Position numbers and translations under genes: made by a program. A stretch of DNA of 64,000 nt from Notospermus geniculatus (Eukaryota > Nemertea > Pilidiophora > Heteronemertea > Lineidae), in contig NMRB01000428.1 in NCBI GenBank assembly GCA_002633025.1, forward strand, positions 222,740 to 286,739. The letters run 5' to 3'. Under the pieces are notes generated by a model. That model saw only the letters and a list, made by a program, of their open reading frames with translations, ran no database searches and was not told where the DNA came from. Of this stretch, positions 44,849-56,360 are shown piece by piece; within the stretch, counting starts at the first letter, position 1, and each line of letters opens with the position of its first letter.

Positions 44849-45088
44849 CTATAGACAATTCTCGAATTTGCAGATCTGCGCACTTTCGCCGAAATCGCAA
44901 CCTCGATCTTAAACCAGCTGACGTGACGCAATCCATGATTCACCAATGGTCGACTCTGAGGCAACGTCATCGAAGTCACTGTCATGGGATTCTCTGCAAC
45001 ACGCCATTCAGTTTCAGATCGAGGTTATGGTTGCGATTTCGGTGGAAGTGCGCAGATCTTTCTCGTTTACGTCAATTTGAGAATTTTG
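44849..45088. mobile_element. HP-5 fold-back element, right end truncated
   Basis: Counterpart of 42021-42280, but the right end stops at AATTTGAGAATTT. Confidence 0.8.
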
Positions 45089-45524
45089 TACACGATGAGG
45101 GTGCATTACGTTTGTGATGCCATGGCAGGGTCACAGCATCAAGGACCGGTAAACTAGTCTGTGGTAGCGAAACGGTTAATGTGTAAAAGGGTCCCTGACT
45201 TGTGCTAGCCCTGCTGGGAGTGACATCAACGCCAGGCGGGAGACATGCCCGCCAAACAATAAACCTGTTTTAACTTCAAAGTGTTGGAGGAAGTTTCACA
45301 AATGGAATTACTGGCGTTGAATTTCCCATTAAAGTTTTAAAGATGACTGAAGATGTCATCTGGTTGCCATGACAACCGGTACACCGGATTAATCCGTGTC
45401 AAAATTATGGAATTGGTACATTTCGGAATGATGACAAATTCAGAAAATGGATTAACTGTCTGGTTTCTCGTGATGGCTCGGAAAACTTGTATTTCTTCAG
45501 AAGTTTCTGATCGTTGCCGTTGGA

Positions 45525-45620
45525 GATGTTGGTGCCATCAGAGTGGTGCAGTGGATGCAGTCAGCACCACCTACTTATCACGCTGTAGGTTCAAGTCCCA
45601 GTTACATCCATTCATCATCC
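45525..45620 (+). mobile_element. SINE-B head, second copy
   Basis: Counterpart of 42805-42905; B box GGTTCAAGTCC at 45588-45598. Confidence 0.65.
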
Positions 45621-45920
45621 AATACTTTTAAAAAGATCGAAAAGAACTATCTAGGGGCACTGCATGAAAATAACATAGGCAACACTTGGCACTCAATGAG
45701 TTAAAACTCACTTCAAAAGGGAAATGTGTATGTATAGACATCAGCAAGAAGGATTCGTTTTCCGATGGGCCAAGTCACCAGAAACCAGAGCCTTCGGACT
45801 GATATCCACCCTATAGCTTCCTCGAGCAAAAACGTTATTCAAGTGGAAACCATAGTTTCACATCAAAGAAGTTAGCTTATAAAATGAAGTATGAATACCT
45901 AATGAGTTGAAATTGAAATG

Positions 45921-46102
45921 TGACCCCTGCCAGCAAAATGAGTTGGAATGCGCCGGAAAGAAGACTCAAGATGACACCAGAAAAAATACAGAAATGGACA
46001 AGTCAAATTTCACAATGGGCAGACATTCTTGAAATCAACAAACCATTCGTGTCACCTTGGGTCTTCTGTGCTCATTCAGACTCATTTTGCTGTCACGGGT
46101 CA
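45921..46102. mobile_element. HP-4 fold-back MITE, copy 3
   Basis: Counterpart of 43585-43768. Confidence 0.8.
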
Positions 46103-46724
46103 CAAAATAGCTCCTCTTGTGGAGAACTTGGTGGTGGTTAGTGAAAATATCATGACTGTAGATACTTTCCCACCTTTATAAATATGCCCTGGATCACGAC
46201 GTTTGACTTGTGAAAATTGAAGGAATTTAAGCCATGAATGCTTCAAACAGAACCATGATAAGTTATTGCAATGGAAGTTGCTGATAGAAACTTGTCTGCA
46301 TACAATGCCCTAATCGCACCACATTCACATCAAAAATAATTTGAATAATCTCCCCTCGCCACAACCGCCTCAAAGCCTACCCATAATTCTGATATTGCGC
46401 GTTTCAAAGACGACTATTTTTTCATGAATTTCTCGAACACGGTTGATCAATTCTCCTCTCCTCATCGTTGGAGGGCTGATCTCAACTAACGAAGCAGATC
46501 AAAGATATTTTTATGCGAAAAATCAATTTCACAATATCTGGAGATGTTCTCAACATCTTAATACGGTGCGGGCGTACAAAGGATGCAAAAACAAACGCTA
46601 ACGTTGCCGGAGTAACGACTGAAACGCTCCTTCTCCTCCCACTCTTCTATAAATGATTAGGCCAATCAAAATTTATCAGGGGTTTGACATGAGTTGAAGG
46701 GCTTTTGTGAAAAATGTGGAACGA

Positions 46725-46763
46725 ATGGCAGATTTGGAGTGGAAAAAGTGTCATGACCGAAAG
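46725..46763 (+). CDS. Second copy of candidate first exon
   Basis: Identical to 44391-44429, including donor and hairpin. If duplication E is an assembly artefact, this is the same locus as the first copy, and this copy is the one joined to downstream unique sequence. Confidence 0.33.
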
Positions 46764-46846
46764 GTAGGTATACACTTCGGTCGTGGACTATGACGCTGAG
46801 TTGGTTGACACTCTCAGGTCAGTTTGTCGGCTGTTTAATTGTACCC

Positions 46847-46982
46847 TCAAGGTGCCACGGCTTACTGTCCCATGTGACGGACGTGAAGAACCGGGAATGA
46901 AATCTCATGTGGCCCCGGCTGGATTCAAACTTGGACCTGCCGTTAGCTGAGCGGACGTGATAACCACTCGGCTATCAAGGGT
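46847..46982 (-). mobile_element. SINE-A head, second copy
   Basis: Counterpart of 44513-44648. Confidence 0.75.
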
Positions 46983-47464
46983 CTCTAACGTACAAGAAGG
47001 GGGGTTAACTCTGAAGCCTAAAACATCCTCCTCATCCTTCAAGAGCAGTGACATGTACTGGAATTAAAGTACAGAAGGCCTAGTGACAGGTCTGCAAAAT
47101 AAAATGGCCGTATTGGTGCAAGGCTTCACACGTTTGCATGTGCAAGTATCACATCGAAGAAAAAACTACCAGAAATATTGAGTCCTTGTTTGATCCATGT
47201 AATACGTTTAGTGTCCCTATATTGATGGAGACAGATTACGTCTGCACGAATTCTGCAGCCCAGCCAGGCGTGTTATACAACTTTGAGATCCATTTCTCAT
47301 CAATAAGGCCTTTCTAGTTGACTTGGCATGTTCTGTACTTATTACTGCTTTGATACTGAGCTGTGGCTATTTACTGGGTTTTGACCATAAAAAGTTTGGG
47401 GGTGGATCGGTCGAGGTGTTTAGGGTGGTCACTGCGTCATCAAGGGTTTGGCACCAATATTGCG

Positions 47465-47614
47465 AGGGGCGGATCCAGGATTTGGGAAGAGGGGGTGCCC
47501 TTGTGCTAGGAATATTGAAATTTGCACCAAATTCCAGAATTTCAGTGTCGATTTTACAGATTTGTTGGCCAAAAGGGGAAGTGTGTGCCCATGGCCCCCC
47601 TCTGATCCACGCCT
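47465..47614. mobile_element. GGATCCAGGATTT MITE-like repeat
   Basis: Left AGGGGCGGATCCAGGATTTG; the right end read in reverse is CAGGCGTGGATCAGAGGGGG, so the ends are imperfect inverted repeats. Relative at 1-104. Confidence 0.65.
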
Positions 47615-48544
47615 GTTAAGTTCCTTGTCCCACATCACAACTTGCATAGAAATCAAAAAACTGATCAAATGTATCACTTTCTGTGTACTTTAATAGTGCC
47701 ACTACCACCTTACTTTCTCATCCCCTACTCCGCACCGGATCTCGGATCTGTACACGGAATCTCGGATCTGAATACGGATCGCTCCGTTATTCTATCACAA
47801 GCGTCTGTTTCTATTTCAACTCTGCCGGCTCTATTCATGCCGCAATTTCGAAAAATTGACTCCGCGATTAACCGTGCAGTCAAATGCATGATTCATATTA
47901 ATGCATTGTGAGTAAAAATTATACCATCTCCACCGCTGTATTTTTGCATTCAGATTCGCTTCTGAGTCGGAATTGGTAGGTTTCAAATCGAAATAGTTCG
48001 AAAGTGATATTTGTGTAGGAAATTATTTTTGCTTCTGGGAGAATCGTCCGCTTTGTTGGTTGACAATAGTGAAATGTCATGAATTGAACGACAGCAGGGA
48101 TTTGCTATCAAATGGTGTTTTTATTCGTCTGAAGGTTTTGTAGACGGTTTAAAAGCCCAGTAACAGGAGAGCTGTTAAGCTTTATCCTTTAGCCTTGGAT
48201 GAAGAAGAGAAAGGTTTATGAATTGCTGAGATTTGCTGGGTGAAATTGCATTGGGTAGCCCGTCCACTGTCTTGCCACCCTCAACAAAGCTGAACTTTGG
48301 TGATGGGGACGATGTGAGGCAATTGGTCATCCAACACTCTGCCCACCCTGATCGCTCAGAACTTTGGTCAGGCTGGAGACCAACATGCCAACCAGAGGGC
48401 CAGTAAGGAAGTCTTGATTGGTGTGGGGTTGTCAGTTGAATTTTGCAGAAACACTACAGAAATTAAGCATGTATTTTGCTTGGTAAACGATTTTCCTTAT
48501 AAATCCTTGTTGAAATTTTCACTTCTTTCTCGTTCCATACTTAC
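47615..48544. other. Unassigned sequence
   Basis: Short CGGATCTCGGATCTG repeat near 47735. A 58-codon open stretch near 48230-48400 ends close to a gtaagg site but lacks an acceptor. Confidence 0.3.
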
Positions 48545-48573
48545 CTGTGCTAGAATTAAGCACCAGCAGTGTA
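48545..48573 (-). CDS. Candidate 29-nt minus-strand micro-exon
   Basis: On the minus strand ccttttggtgtatttcag precedes and ACAG|gtaagt follows 29 nt. Both splice sites are strong. Two of three frames are open (TLLVLNSST or HCWCLILAQ); the phase-0 frame has a stop, so it cannot follow the 50093-50175 exon directly. It may be a chance pair of sites. Confidence 0.2.
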
Positions 48574-49020
48574 CTGAAATACACCAAAAGGTGATCTTGG
48601 AACAGAATGTGTCAAAGGCGTGCTGCCAAATCACTTGAGCCCCCAAAAACATCATTGACCCAAATGATCGAACCTCCTCTCAATGGTACTTGACGAGAAG
48701 GTGAAAAATCCAACTCTGAGACCGGCAATTAATTCCTTTTGATATTGAGGCCCCCACACGCCTGCGGGTGTCGCCTATCATACGTTCTTCAGATCCACAC
48801 CCACTCTCGCGAGGATGCCAGGTCACATCAGGGCTATTTTTGGTAACTCTGCGGTTTGCGTGACAGTGTGGTAGCGTCTTACACAGATATGACAAGCAAG
48901 GTGAAGTGACGCGTGGGTCAGTTGGCTGTTTCTGATTAAAAAGTGTAATGTATACTAAAGGTACCATGCATTATCCTTCTCTGAGGAAGCATTTGAAATC
49001 TGAAGTGTCTGTTTTATTAG

Positions 49021-49102
49021 GAAGGAAGCTTTAGGACATTTCCCAAATGTCCTCAAAAGAAAGGGCACAATAGAAAATGTCACTGAAGTAGTTTATGGAT
49101 GA
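49021..49102 (+). CDS. Candidate exon on plus strand, weak
   Basis: A good acceptor (gtctgttttattag) is followed by an open frame KEALGHFPNVLKRKGTIENV and then TEVVYG-stop. It could be a short terminal exon, or end at the weak donor GAA|gtagtt (49088). Protein-like, but no family and no AATAAA soon after the stop. Confidence 0.22.
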
Positions 49103-50090
49103 ATGTGTAGTTACACATTATGTTGATGGAGGGCAGCAGTGGTATTTCCACAGAAATCAAGTTGGTGTGGTGGTTAGGGGTTTCTTTTGCCAGCCAAGTT
49201 TTCAGTGGCTATTAAAGGTTAATACGTCAGCTCTTGCGTTTGTAGCTTAGGCAGGAAAACAAGAAGATGGGGAACTGCCGTCGTGGAAACAGGTCTTCAT
49301 AGACTGATTGAGAAAGACAAAAAACTGGTTGTTCAAAGACGACTTCATCTGACAACATTCAACAAACTTTTGAAGTTTATAGCATTTTCCATTCTTTTGT
49401 TGAATGCCGCCTGAAAAAAAAGTCTTCTGAATCATGCCATTTTCGACTTGTCAATCAAAGTGTATGGAGGCCACAAGTCAGTATCCTTTGGTTCACAAAT
49501 TCTTGTACAAGTAGCCAATTTCAAACTGCTGCCCGAGAAACTGTGTACTTCCACCCTTTGCCTAATTCGCACGCCTCTACCTTAATCCTACGCCCCTGAA
49601 TAAATCTGCAACAAATCTGATGTTGGACCGTATGTCATCAAATATTAATAGAAGAACACAAACAGGTTTAGCTTATCGTCTGATTACATGTGATTGGCCA
49701 ATACATGCGGAGCCCATGCATATTTGATGAATGGCGACTAGGCTGACCACCGCATTGCTCCGTAAACACAATCGATTTGATGGCCACTCAGGTTCTCATG
49801 ATAATCTTGTATCAGTTCATTGTTTCCATGGCTAGACGTTGCCGCCATTTATCATTATACTGGGCGACCCAAAGCACCGAATTTTGTGTTGTCTCTGTAT
49901 TAACAGGGTTAATGCCTGGGTCCATTTGAGCATTCCATGCTGTGCAGTCTCATCCTAAAATGATCATTTCCATCAATTTACCTCTGTAATCAGGACACCT
50001 CTCAATCCTGGCCGGCCCGAAGGTGTCCTTAATAGAGAGGTTCCAATGTATTTTGGAATTTCATCTGGCCTTGAAAATAATCTTGATCTT
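49103..50090. other. Unassigned; AGGACACC hairpin at 49982-50045
   Basis: CAGGACACCTCTC ... GGTGTCC fold-back fragment of the 600-930 repeat family. Otherwise nothing recognised. Confidence 0.35.
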
Positions 50091-50092
50091 AC

Positions 50093-50175
50093 CTGGAACC
50101 CATTGACAACATAGAATGTCATTCTAACTTGGAAAATCTCTGACTCATCATCAGAATTTTTCCAGAAACTTGACA
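50093..50175 (-). CDS. Candidate internal exon of an unidentified minus-strand gene
   Basis: 83 nt between ttcaaaaaacttttatcag and TCCAG|gtaaga on the minus strand. Two bases complete a codon, then 27 open codons (SSFWKNSDDESEIFQ, VRMTFYVVNGFQ), ending in phase 0. The donor is near consensus; the acceptor is fair. Acidic then hydrophobic pattern looks like real protein. The frame is also open upstream, so the acceptor choice is uncertain. No family recognised. Confidence 0.35.
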
Positions 50176-50529
50176 CTGATAAAAGTTTTTTGAATCGGAA
50201 TTTTTCCAACTTTGAATTTAATAGAAACATATGATATAGACATGGTACATGATACAGACATCCTTTGGACTCAGAATCAAAGGGATTTTGTGATGTCTGA
50301 TGAAGGTTTTGAAAAAACGAATAAAGTATTCTCAGATTTCCAAAGCAATGGCTGTATTGCTTTCTGAAGGTATTGAGGCATTCAACATATGTTGAATTGG
50401 GTAATTTTTTGTGTGTTTGATCACGAGGGGACGTGGGCAGCTGGCTGATCTGTAAAGCACATACCCCCCAGGGGAAGGGGGTAAGTTATTCAGTGTCTGA
50501 TGATTCAGAGGAAAAACCTTTTGGTTACT

Positions 50530-51140
50530 NNNNNNNNNNNNNNNNNNNNNNNNNNNNNNNNNNNNNNNNNNNNNNNNNNNNNNNNNNNNNNNNNNNNNNN
50601 NNNNNNNNNNNNNNNNNNNNNNNNNNNNNNNNNNNNNNNNNNNNNNNNNNNNNNNNNNNNNNNNNNNNNNNNNNNNNNNNNNNNNNNNNNNNNNNNNNNN
50701 NNNNNNNNNNNNNNNNNNNNNNNNNNNNNNNNNNNNNNNNNNNNNNNNNNNNNNNNNNNNNNNNNNNNNNNNNNNNNNNNNNNNNNNNNNNNNNNNNNNN
50801 NNNNNNNNNNNNNNNNNNNNNNNNNNNNNNNNNNNNNNNNNNNNNNNNNNNNNNNNNNNNNNNNNNNNNNNNNNNNNNNNNNNNNNNNNNNNNNNNNNNN
50901 NNNNNNNNNNNNNNNNNNNNNNNNNNNNNNNNNNNNNNNNNNNNNNNNNNNNNNNNNNNNNNNNNNNNNNNNNNNNNNNNNNNNNNNNNNNNNNNNNNNN
51001 NNNNNNNNNNNNNNNNNNNNNNNNNNNNNNNNNNNNNNNNNNNNNNNNNNNNNNNNNNNNNNNNNNNNNNNNNNNNNNNNNNNNNNNNNNNNNNNNNNNN
51101 NNNNNNNNNNNNNNNNNNNNNNNNNNNNNNNNNNNNNNNN
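50530..51140. other. Assembly gap (611 N)
   Basis: Continuous N run. The long 'frames' across it are meaningless. Confidence 0.99.
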
Positions 51141-51389
51141 AAGCTAGCACCAAGAGAGAATAGGAGCTCTTCTTAGAGCCACAGTTTCTAAATCAGTACC
51201 CTTCAGATCACGATGGGTTAATTCTATGCGACGAAATCCCCTCATAATTGACGAATTCCGCGACGTTGACTAATTGCTCATTAATTGCGATTAACAGAAT
51301 TCTTTTATAATCAGTCATGTAACGAAGTGATTAGCGTGACCTTCGATAATTAATGTAGAAAAACGTGAAAATTCGATATGCCGTGAAAC

Positions 51390-51560
51390 CTCTCTGTCAC
51401 GGACACTTTGGGGACTGAGAGGTGTTTTCAGTGATTGAGAGGTGTCCTGATTACAGAGGTCAAAACAAAAAGAAATGACCAATTTGGGGCTGAAATTTGG
51501 TGTCTTTTGTTTGCAGGTGTCCTCTGCTGGCAGAGGTTTTGCTGAGAGAGGTCCACTGTA
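51390..51560 (-). repeat. AGGACACCTCTC repeat fragment
   Basis: GAGAGGTGTCCTGATTACAG and GCTGAGAGAGGTCC, the reverse orientation of the 600-930 family. Confidence 0.55.
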
Positions 51561-52248
51561 CGTGTATGTTATTTAATACTTTGTTGATCAAAAAATGGGC
51601 TTTGGCAGTGGCAGTGGCAGTGATGTGGAAATGAACAGGGATTGGTTTTATGTCTGATTGGTTGAAGCGCTGTACATTTCAGATCTTGTCAATCAGAACA
51701 TTTCGTAACCGAACTCTCGCGTCTTAACCGGCTTTTTCTTTCACCACCGTCTGTGGCAACCTGACACCCCTCCGCATAACACGACCCAATCTCGAAGGCG
51801 GTCCTCGTATGTGAATTATTCATCAGATGCTGAGATGCATCGTATCGTTTCCATGGCGATAAATTTGAAAATTAAGGAAACTGAAGAATCGATGTAGATG
51901 CTGGTGTATCTAAGATGGTGGGAATGATATCAGGTTTCGTACCGTTTTCGGTTGTGGTGCGGTTTTGGATGACTCAGCGCATTTGAAGACAGAGAAAAGA
52001 TCTTGTCTTCCTGTTTCAAATGCCTTATCTCTGCTATTGAGTTGATTTGAAGAGCATTCTCCAGTTGCAAACCCCAAACCTACTTGGATCAGTTTGGATG
52101 TAATCATCGTCTCAGATTTCAAACCTTTGTTACAATTCTTTCACGTTTCATTCACTTGAGAGGAAGGGTAACCCTCCTAACACTTTCACTGCCGGGGCCA
52201 ATTTTTTCAAAAACAAATATCCAACATAGAGCACAAAAAACGACACAC
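51561..52248. other. Unassigned sequence
   Basis: No repeat, exon or RNA gene recognised. Confidence 0.3.
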
Positions 52249-52443
52249 AAAATGATAGTAAACATAAAGTCGTCTCCGAATGTTGCAAATTTTCGACTGC
52301 AACCAGGGTCTTCCTCAGGCAAGTAGAGATCCCAGAAGTGAATTCACTTAAGTTCTGGGGTCTCTACTAGAAAGTGCCTGAGGAAGACCGTGGTTCGGGT
52401 TGACAATTTACGATTTGTGAAATTCGGATATGACTTGATGTTT
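52249..52443. mobile_element. HP-6 fold-back element, complete palindrome
   Basis: Left arm AAGTCGTCTCCGAATGTTGC, then TTTTCGACTGCAACCAGGGT and CTTCCTCAGGCA. The right arm is its inverse TGCCTGAGGAAGACC to AATTCGGATATGACTT. An inner hairpin (GTAGAGATCCCAGAA) fills the centre. Other copies or arms: 28155, 37565 and 58250. Confidence 0.8.
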
Positions 52444-53090
52444 ACTTTTCAAAAACGAAAATGTGGAAAAGCTTGAAATGCATCTGGACCTATCACACTC
52501 TATTTTGGCACTCTTGCGAAAATTATGCAAGGCCACTATCGTATCCACATGGGCTTTTCCTGTTGAGTCATTTACGGTACTTCCGATGCTTCTGAAGAAT
52601 ACAAAAAGATTGATTTTCAATCTAAATTCATGTTGCGAAAAATTTACATTTGTTAATCCCTCCTTGCATTGCTGAGGACAGAGAGATAGGGATGTGAATG
52701 TTGTAACGACAATGTCATATGTTTACACAGCATTTATGTTTTAGCATGCTAATTCTCAGAGATTGAGAGATATTGGTTTGGAAAAACATTCGTTAACATT
52801 ACAATTCCTTTTAAACTTCGGTTGGTTAACTCTGTAACAATCTCAAGAGAAATCACAAAATCATTTAAAAAATTTTTTGATAGATAATGCTATCAAGTAT
52901 TTCAAGTCCAATTGTGAACTACATTGTATTGTCATATGTGATAGTCAAAATATGACCAAGCCTACCTTTAAAAATCTTCAACCCCAGAATATGACCAAGG
53001 TGACCTTAGGGTTTTCAACTCCCACCCCAACCTCAAAAATATCAGCCAAGCCTCCCTTAAAAATCTCCACCCCCCATACTATGGCGAAGG
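52444..53090. other. Unassigned sequence
   Basis: AT-rich with loosely repeated AATATGACCAAG / TTAAAAATC phrases at 52945-53110. Confidence 0.3.
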
Positions 53091-53501
53091 CTAACTTAAA
53101 AATCCCCAACCCCCGCAAGGTTCACCCAGATGGACGATCCCGTACATTACAATATCAATATTCCAGAGCACAATTGAAAGAATGCCTTTTTCATTGATCC
53201 CAACTTCATCATAATGATATTCTAGTCCAGGAACTACATTCCATGCAAAAGACGCGCAAATTCCCGGCCTTAATGCGGCGTACCGTGCAATATAATTGGT
53301 GCAACTACTAATGAATACGGCGCTAGTCGAGCTAGCATGGGCTACACCTAGGATGCAGAGAATAGAACACATGATACCAGGATGCGTGCGAGGAACCATC
53401 GAAGAGTGCTCGCTAGCGGTTCTCACGAACCGGCACGGCAAAAATGGCGTCGGCATAGCTTTGAATATTTTCATATAAAAGGTAGGCAGAATTTTTCTCA
53501 C
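53091..53501 (-). other. 136-codon open frame, unidentified
   Basis: Minus-strand frame with stretches such as NYIARYAALRPGICASFAWN and VVPGLEYHYDEVGINEKG. Plus-strand frames over the same DNA are also open, and no splice pair or family is evident. Possibly a remnant, possibly chance. Confidence 0.2.
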
Positions 53502-54900
53502 AGATTTTCTTTTTGCTTCTTGGTGGTTTGTTTTTTTGCCAAAGTGTGCAGCGGTCGTTTATTGAAAGGTAGGCTCGTTATCGTTGTCGTTAAGGTGTGA
53601 TGTAGCATCCATATGGCCGCGTTCGGCAGGTGGGGGATTATCAGAGGAGCGTTCGGATTTGCATCGTGGAGGTGTAGAGGTGGGGGCAGACGTGGTGGTG
53701 GTTGAAATTTTTTTCTATTCAGCCTTGCGTACAATCAAACACCCTTTTGCACATTTGAAATTATTGGACATTTATTTCTCTGCTGTTGTGGTGGCTTCAT
53801 GGTAACGATTTCTCCTAAGACACAGCTGTGTCTGTTTGCAGCTTCAAACTCATTCTGGCATTTTCGTAGATTCACACTCTCCTCTTTGAGCTTTTGCAAT
53901 CACCACAGTCCAATTTCAATTCGGCAGTCGCTGATGTATTTCACTGACAAAGTTTGTAAGCTTGAGCTCGGTTTTCAAAACACATCTCCCGAGTCCTTGG
54001 TGCGTTTTCTGTCAGGTGTGTGCATCACAAGGGTTCATTGCATGGTATTCTGGGTGTTATTTTCTTGACCTTGACTGTAAAAGTCACCGACATATGTTAG
54101 AGGTTCGGCTGAAAATTCCCGGGTTGTCAGGCAAAGGAGCCAAGTCCATGAGTCATCATTAAGCAAAGAGAAGGTGATTTGTCTTTCGGCTAACAAGATC
54201 GTACTTCTGGCCTACAGGGTGGTTGTACTTTTCGCTAGAATTCGTCTTGTTCCTGGATGGATATGGAGCCAACTTCAATTTACAAGCAGGGATAGAGGAC
54301 TCAAATCAAAAAACATCACGAGTGTTTCCAATAAATCTACACTCCTGTGGAAGTTCCGCAATCTCGCGTGGTATTAAGGCGGCGATGTTGTAATAAACGT
54401 GCATGTCAGGCGATCGATTAAAGATTATGTGTAGACTAGCTCCGTGATTCATCTCCCAAAAGGATTGCCTGGACCCTGGGGCAGAGCTCTGCCATTGTCC
54501 TCCACTGCGATGTGTTTCGGTTTTGGTTTCCAATTCCGTAATTTCGTTTCTTTCTGACGATGCAGAAATATCGTTCTCGGCAAGAAAAATTTAAAACATT
54601 AAAAGTGTCTCTCTCCAACTGAAGAGTGTAGAAAGCAGAGAAAGGTTTCGCTTACTCTGAACCACTCGACATGACTACTTGCTGGAATGGGCTCAAAAAA
54701 ATCTCTCCGTTGGTTCTTCCAGCTTCCAGATTCAGATGGCTTTTACAGAAAGAGCCATTCAGACATACTCTAACCCCACCCACCACCATTGCCACCACCA
54801 ACACCAACAACAACAACAGAAAGTTTTCAAGATGATCTTTCAGATGATACTTCTATTTTTCAGGTTTTGGTGACTCCCACAAAAGCAGCCATTTATATAA
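53502..54900. other. Unassigned sequence
   Basis: Several 60-90 codon frames with AG-like sites before them (e.g. gttttctgtcag near 54015), none convincing. CAACAACAAC run near 54805. Confidence 0.25.
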
Positions 54901-54909
54901 TCCCACCCC

Positions 54910-54975
54910 CGGCCCCCCACACATGTGGGTATTCATTGAAAAGCAATCGCAAAGATCTTTCTGATGCACTTTTAG
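54910..54975 (+). repeat. HP-3-like fragment
   Basis: CACATGTGGGTATTCATTGAAAAGC resembles the left arm of HP-3; the right arm is missing. Confidence 0.4.
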
Positions 54976-55448
54976 GTTTAAAATTCACATTTCTTTACAC
55001 AAGTACCCTTCAGAAAGATTTATCAAGTCGAAAGCATTTCACCGCCTGGCATTTGATATTCTGCTCTTGTCTCTTTGACTCACACAAAGCAGTTACTGCG
55101 TATCCTAACATCCCTAAGAAATCTATGGCAAGTCGTTTACACACCCTTACTTGATCAATACTTGCCTTTGTGTTCTGCCGCTGCTACTGTTCCTGTGGTA
55201 GGTTGAGACCGTGCAGGTGCCTGTTCTCCGTCGCTGACATTAATACAGTCTCGAGTTCGGATAACGCATGCAAACATAGTCGGTTATTAGCCAGGCAAAT
55301 ATTTACAGTTTTGTTGAAAAGTCACTGGATTTAATTATGATGTAATTCGGTATTGTTTAAGATCGTATTGGGTGACTCCTAGCAGCTGAGCCAAATGGAC
55401 CAATTCGTTAATCAATACGTCTCTTAGTCATGGAGTATTTCCGCAATA

Positions 55449-55800
55449 GCTGCGTCTTTTAACCTCTTTGGCTGGCCTCTTATCATCTTCAGCTTCTGGT
55501 GTACTCTACGATGGATCTCGGTACTCTGCATCTGTTCGGTCAGGTCTTGCATGTACAATAGACATTTCTTTTTGTGGCCTTGGCTCGGTGGCATACAGTG
55601 GCACGAAGCAAGAGATTGCTGCATCTTTTAACCCTTTCCTGGCATTTTATTGCCCTCGACTTCTGACGTACTGTACAATGGATCTTGGTACTCCACACCA
55701 TGGACAGGTCATGCATGTACAACGGACATTTCTTTGTCTGGCCTTGGCTGGATGGCATATAGTGCACACTCCCCAGCACATAATGAGCACTCCCCTCCCA
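55449..55800 (-). repeat. Two ~177-bp tandem units with matching frames
   Basis: TCTTTTAACCYYTT ... GGCATAYAGTG occurs twice (about 55449 and 55626). On the minus strand both units keep a related frame of about 58 residues (PSQGHKKKCLLYMQDL and PSSQGQTKKCPLYMHDL). Either a duplicated exon or a repeat with an accidental frame. Confidence 0.5.
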
Positions 55801-56094
55801 TCCATGCTGATTTGATCACGTACAGGATGTGCTCCCAGCGAACATGATCATCGCAACGTAATTGCCATCTTTGAAGTCGGTGATGAAAGAATTTTTCCGC
55901 GAACGTTATGTCTTGAAAAACTTCATCACATCTTTGGATGCAGATATTTCTGATAACATGATTTTGGCTGTGTCGGGATCAGTGGTTCTGCAAACCAGTT
56001 GTGGTTCTTTTTCCACCCATTCGCTTTGCGATATTATTGCCGGTGGTGCACTCTATTGACAGATATGACTGATCAAANTGCAGTCAACAAGATT

Positions 56095-56360
56095 CTGTCC
56101 GGAACCGACAACCTTGAAGACAAAGCTGTGGGGGATGGCGGCATTGGGTCTCTGAGGGATGGCCGGTTTTGTCGAACAACAAGAAGGCCAAGCCACAGCC
56201 AACTGTGAATGTGGAGGTGGCATGAACACATCCAACATGCCTCTCCCCTGATAACCTGTCGACAGGAATTCTGGCCACAACCAAACACCCTGAAGACAAA
56301 ACTGTTTGGGAACGACAGAGGCTCTCTGTTGGAGAGCAAGTTTTGTTGAACGACAAGAAT
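56095..56360 (+). repeat. Two diverged ~168-bp tandem units
   Basis: CTTGAAGACAAAGCTGT...TTTTGTCGAACAACAAGAA and CCTGAAGACAAAACTGT...TTTTGTTGAACGACAAGAA. A single N at 56078 lies just upstream, so the array may be incomplete. Confidence 0.55.

Larger units (their letters stand above)
44702..47034 (+). repeat. Duplication E, copy 2; probable unmerged contig overlap
   Basis: 2333 bp, begins immediately after the N and runs into unique sequence after AAAACATCCTCCTCA. It is shorter than copy 1 chiefly because it lacks the hAT-like insertion. Confidence 0.95.

Noticed and set aside
50332-51176. Long frames on both strands across the N gap
   Set aside because: They consist of unknown bases.
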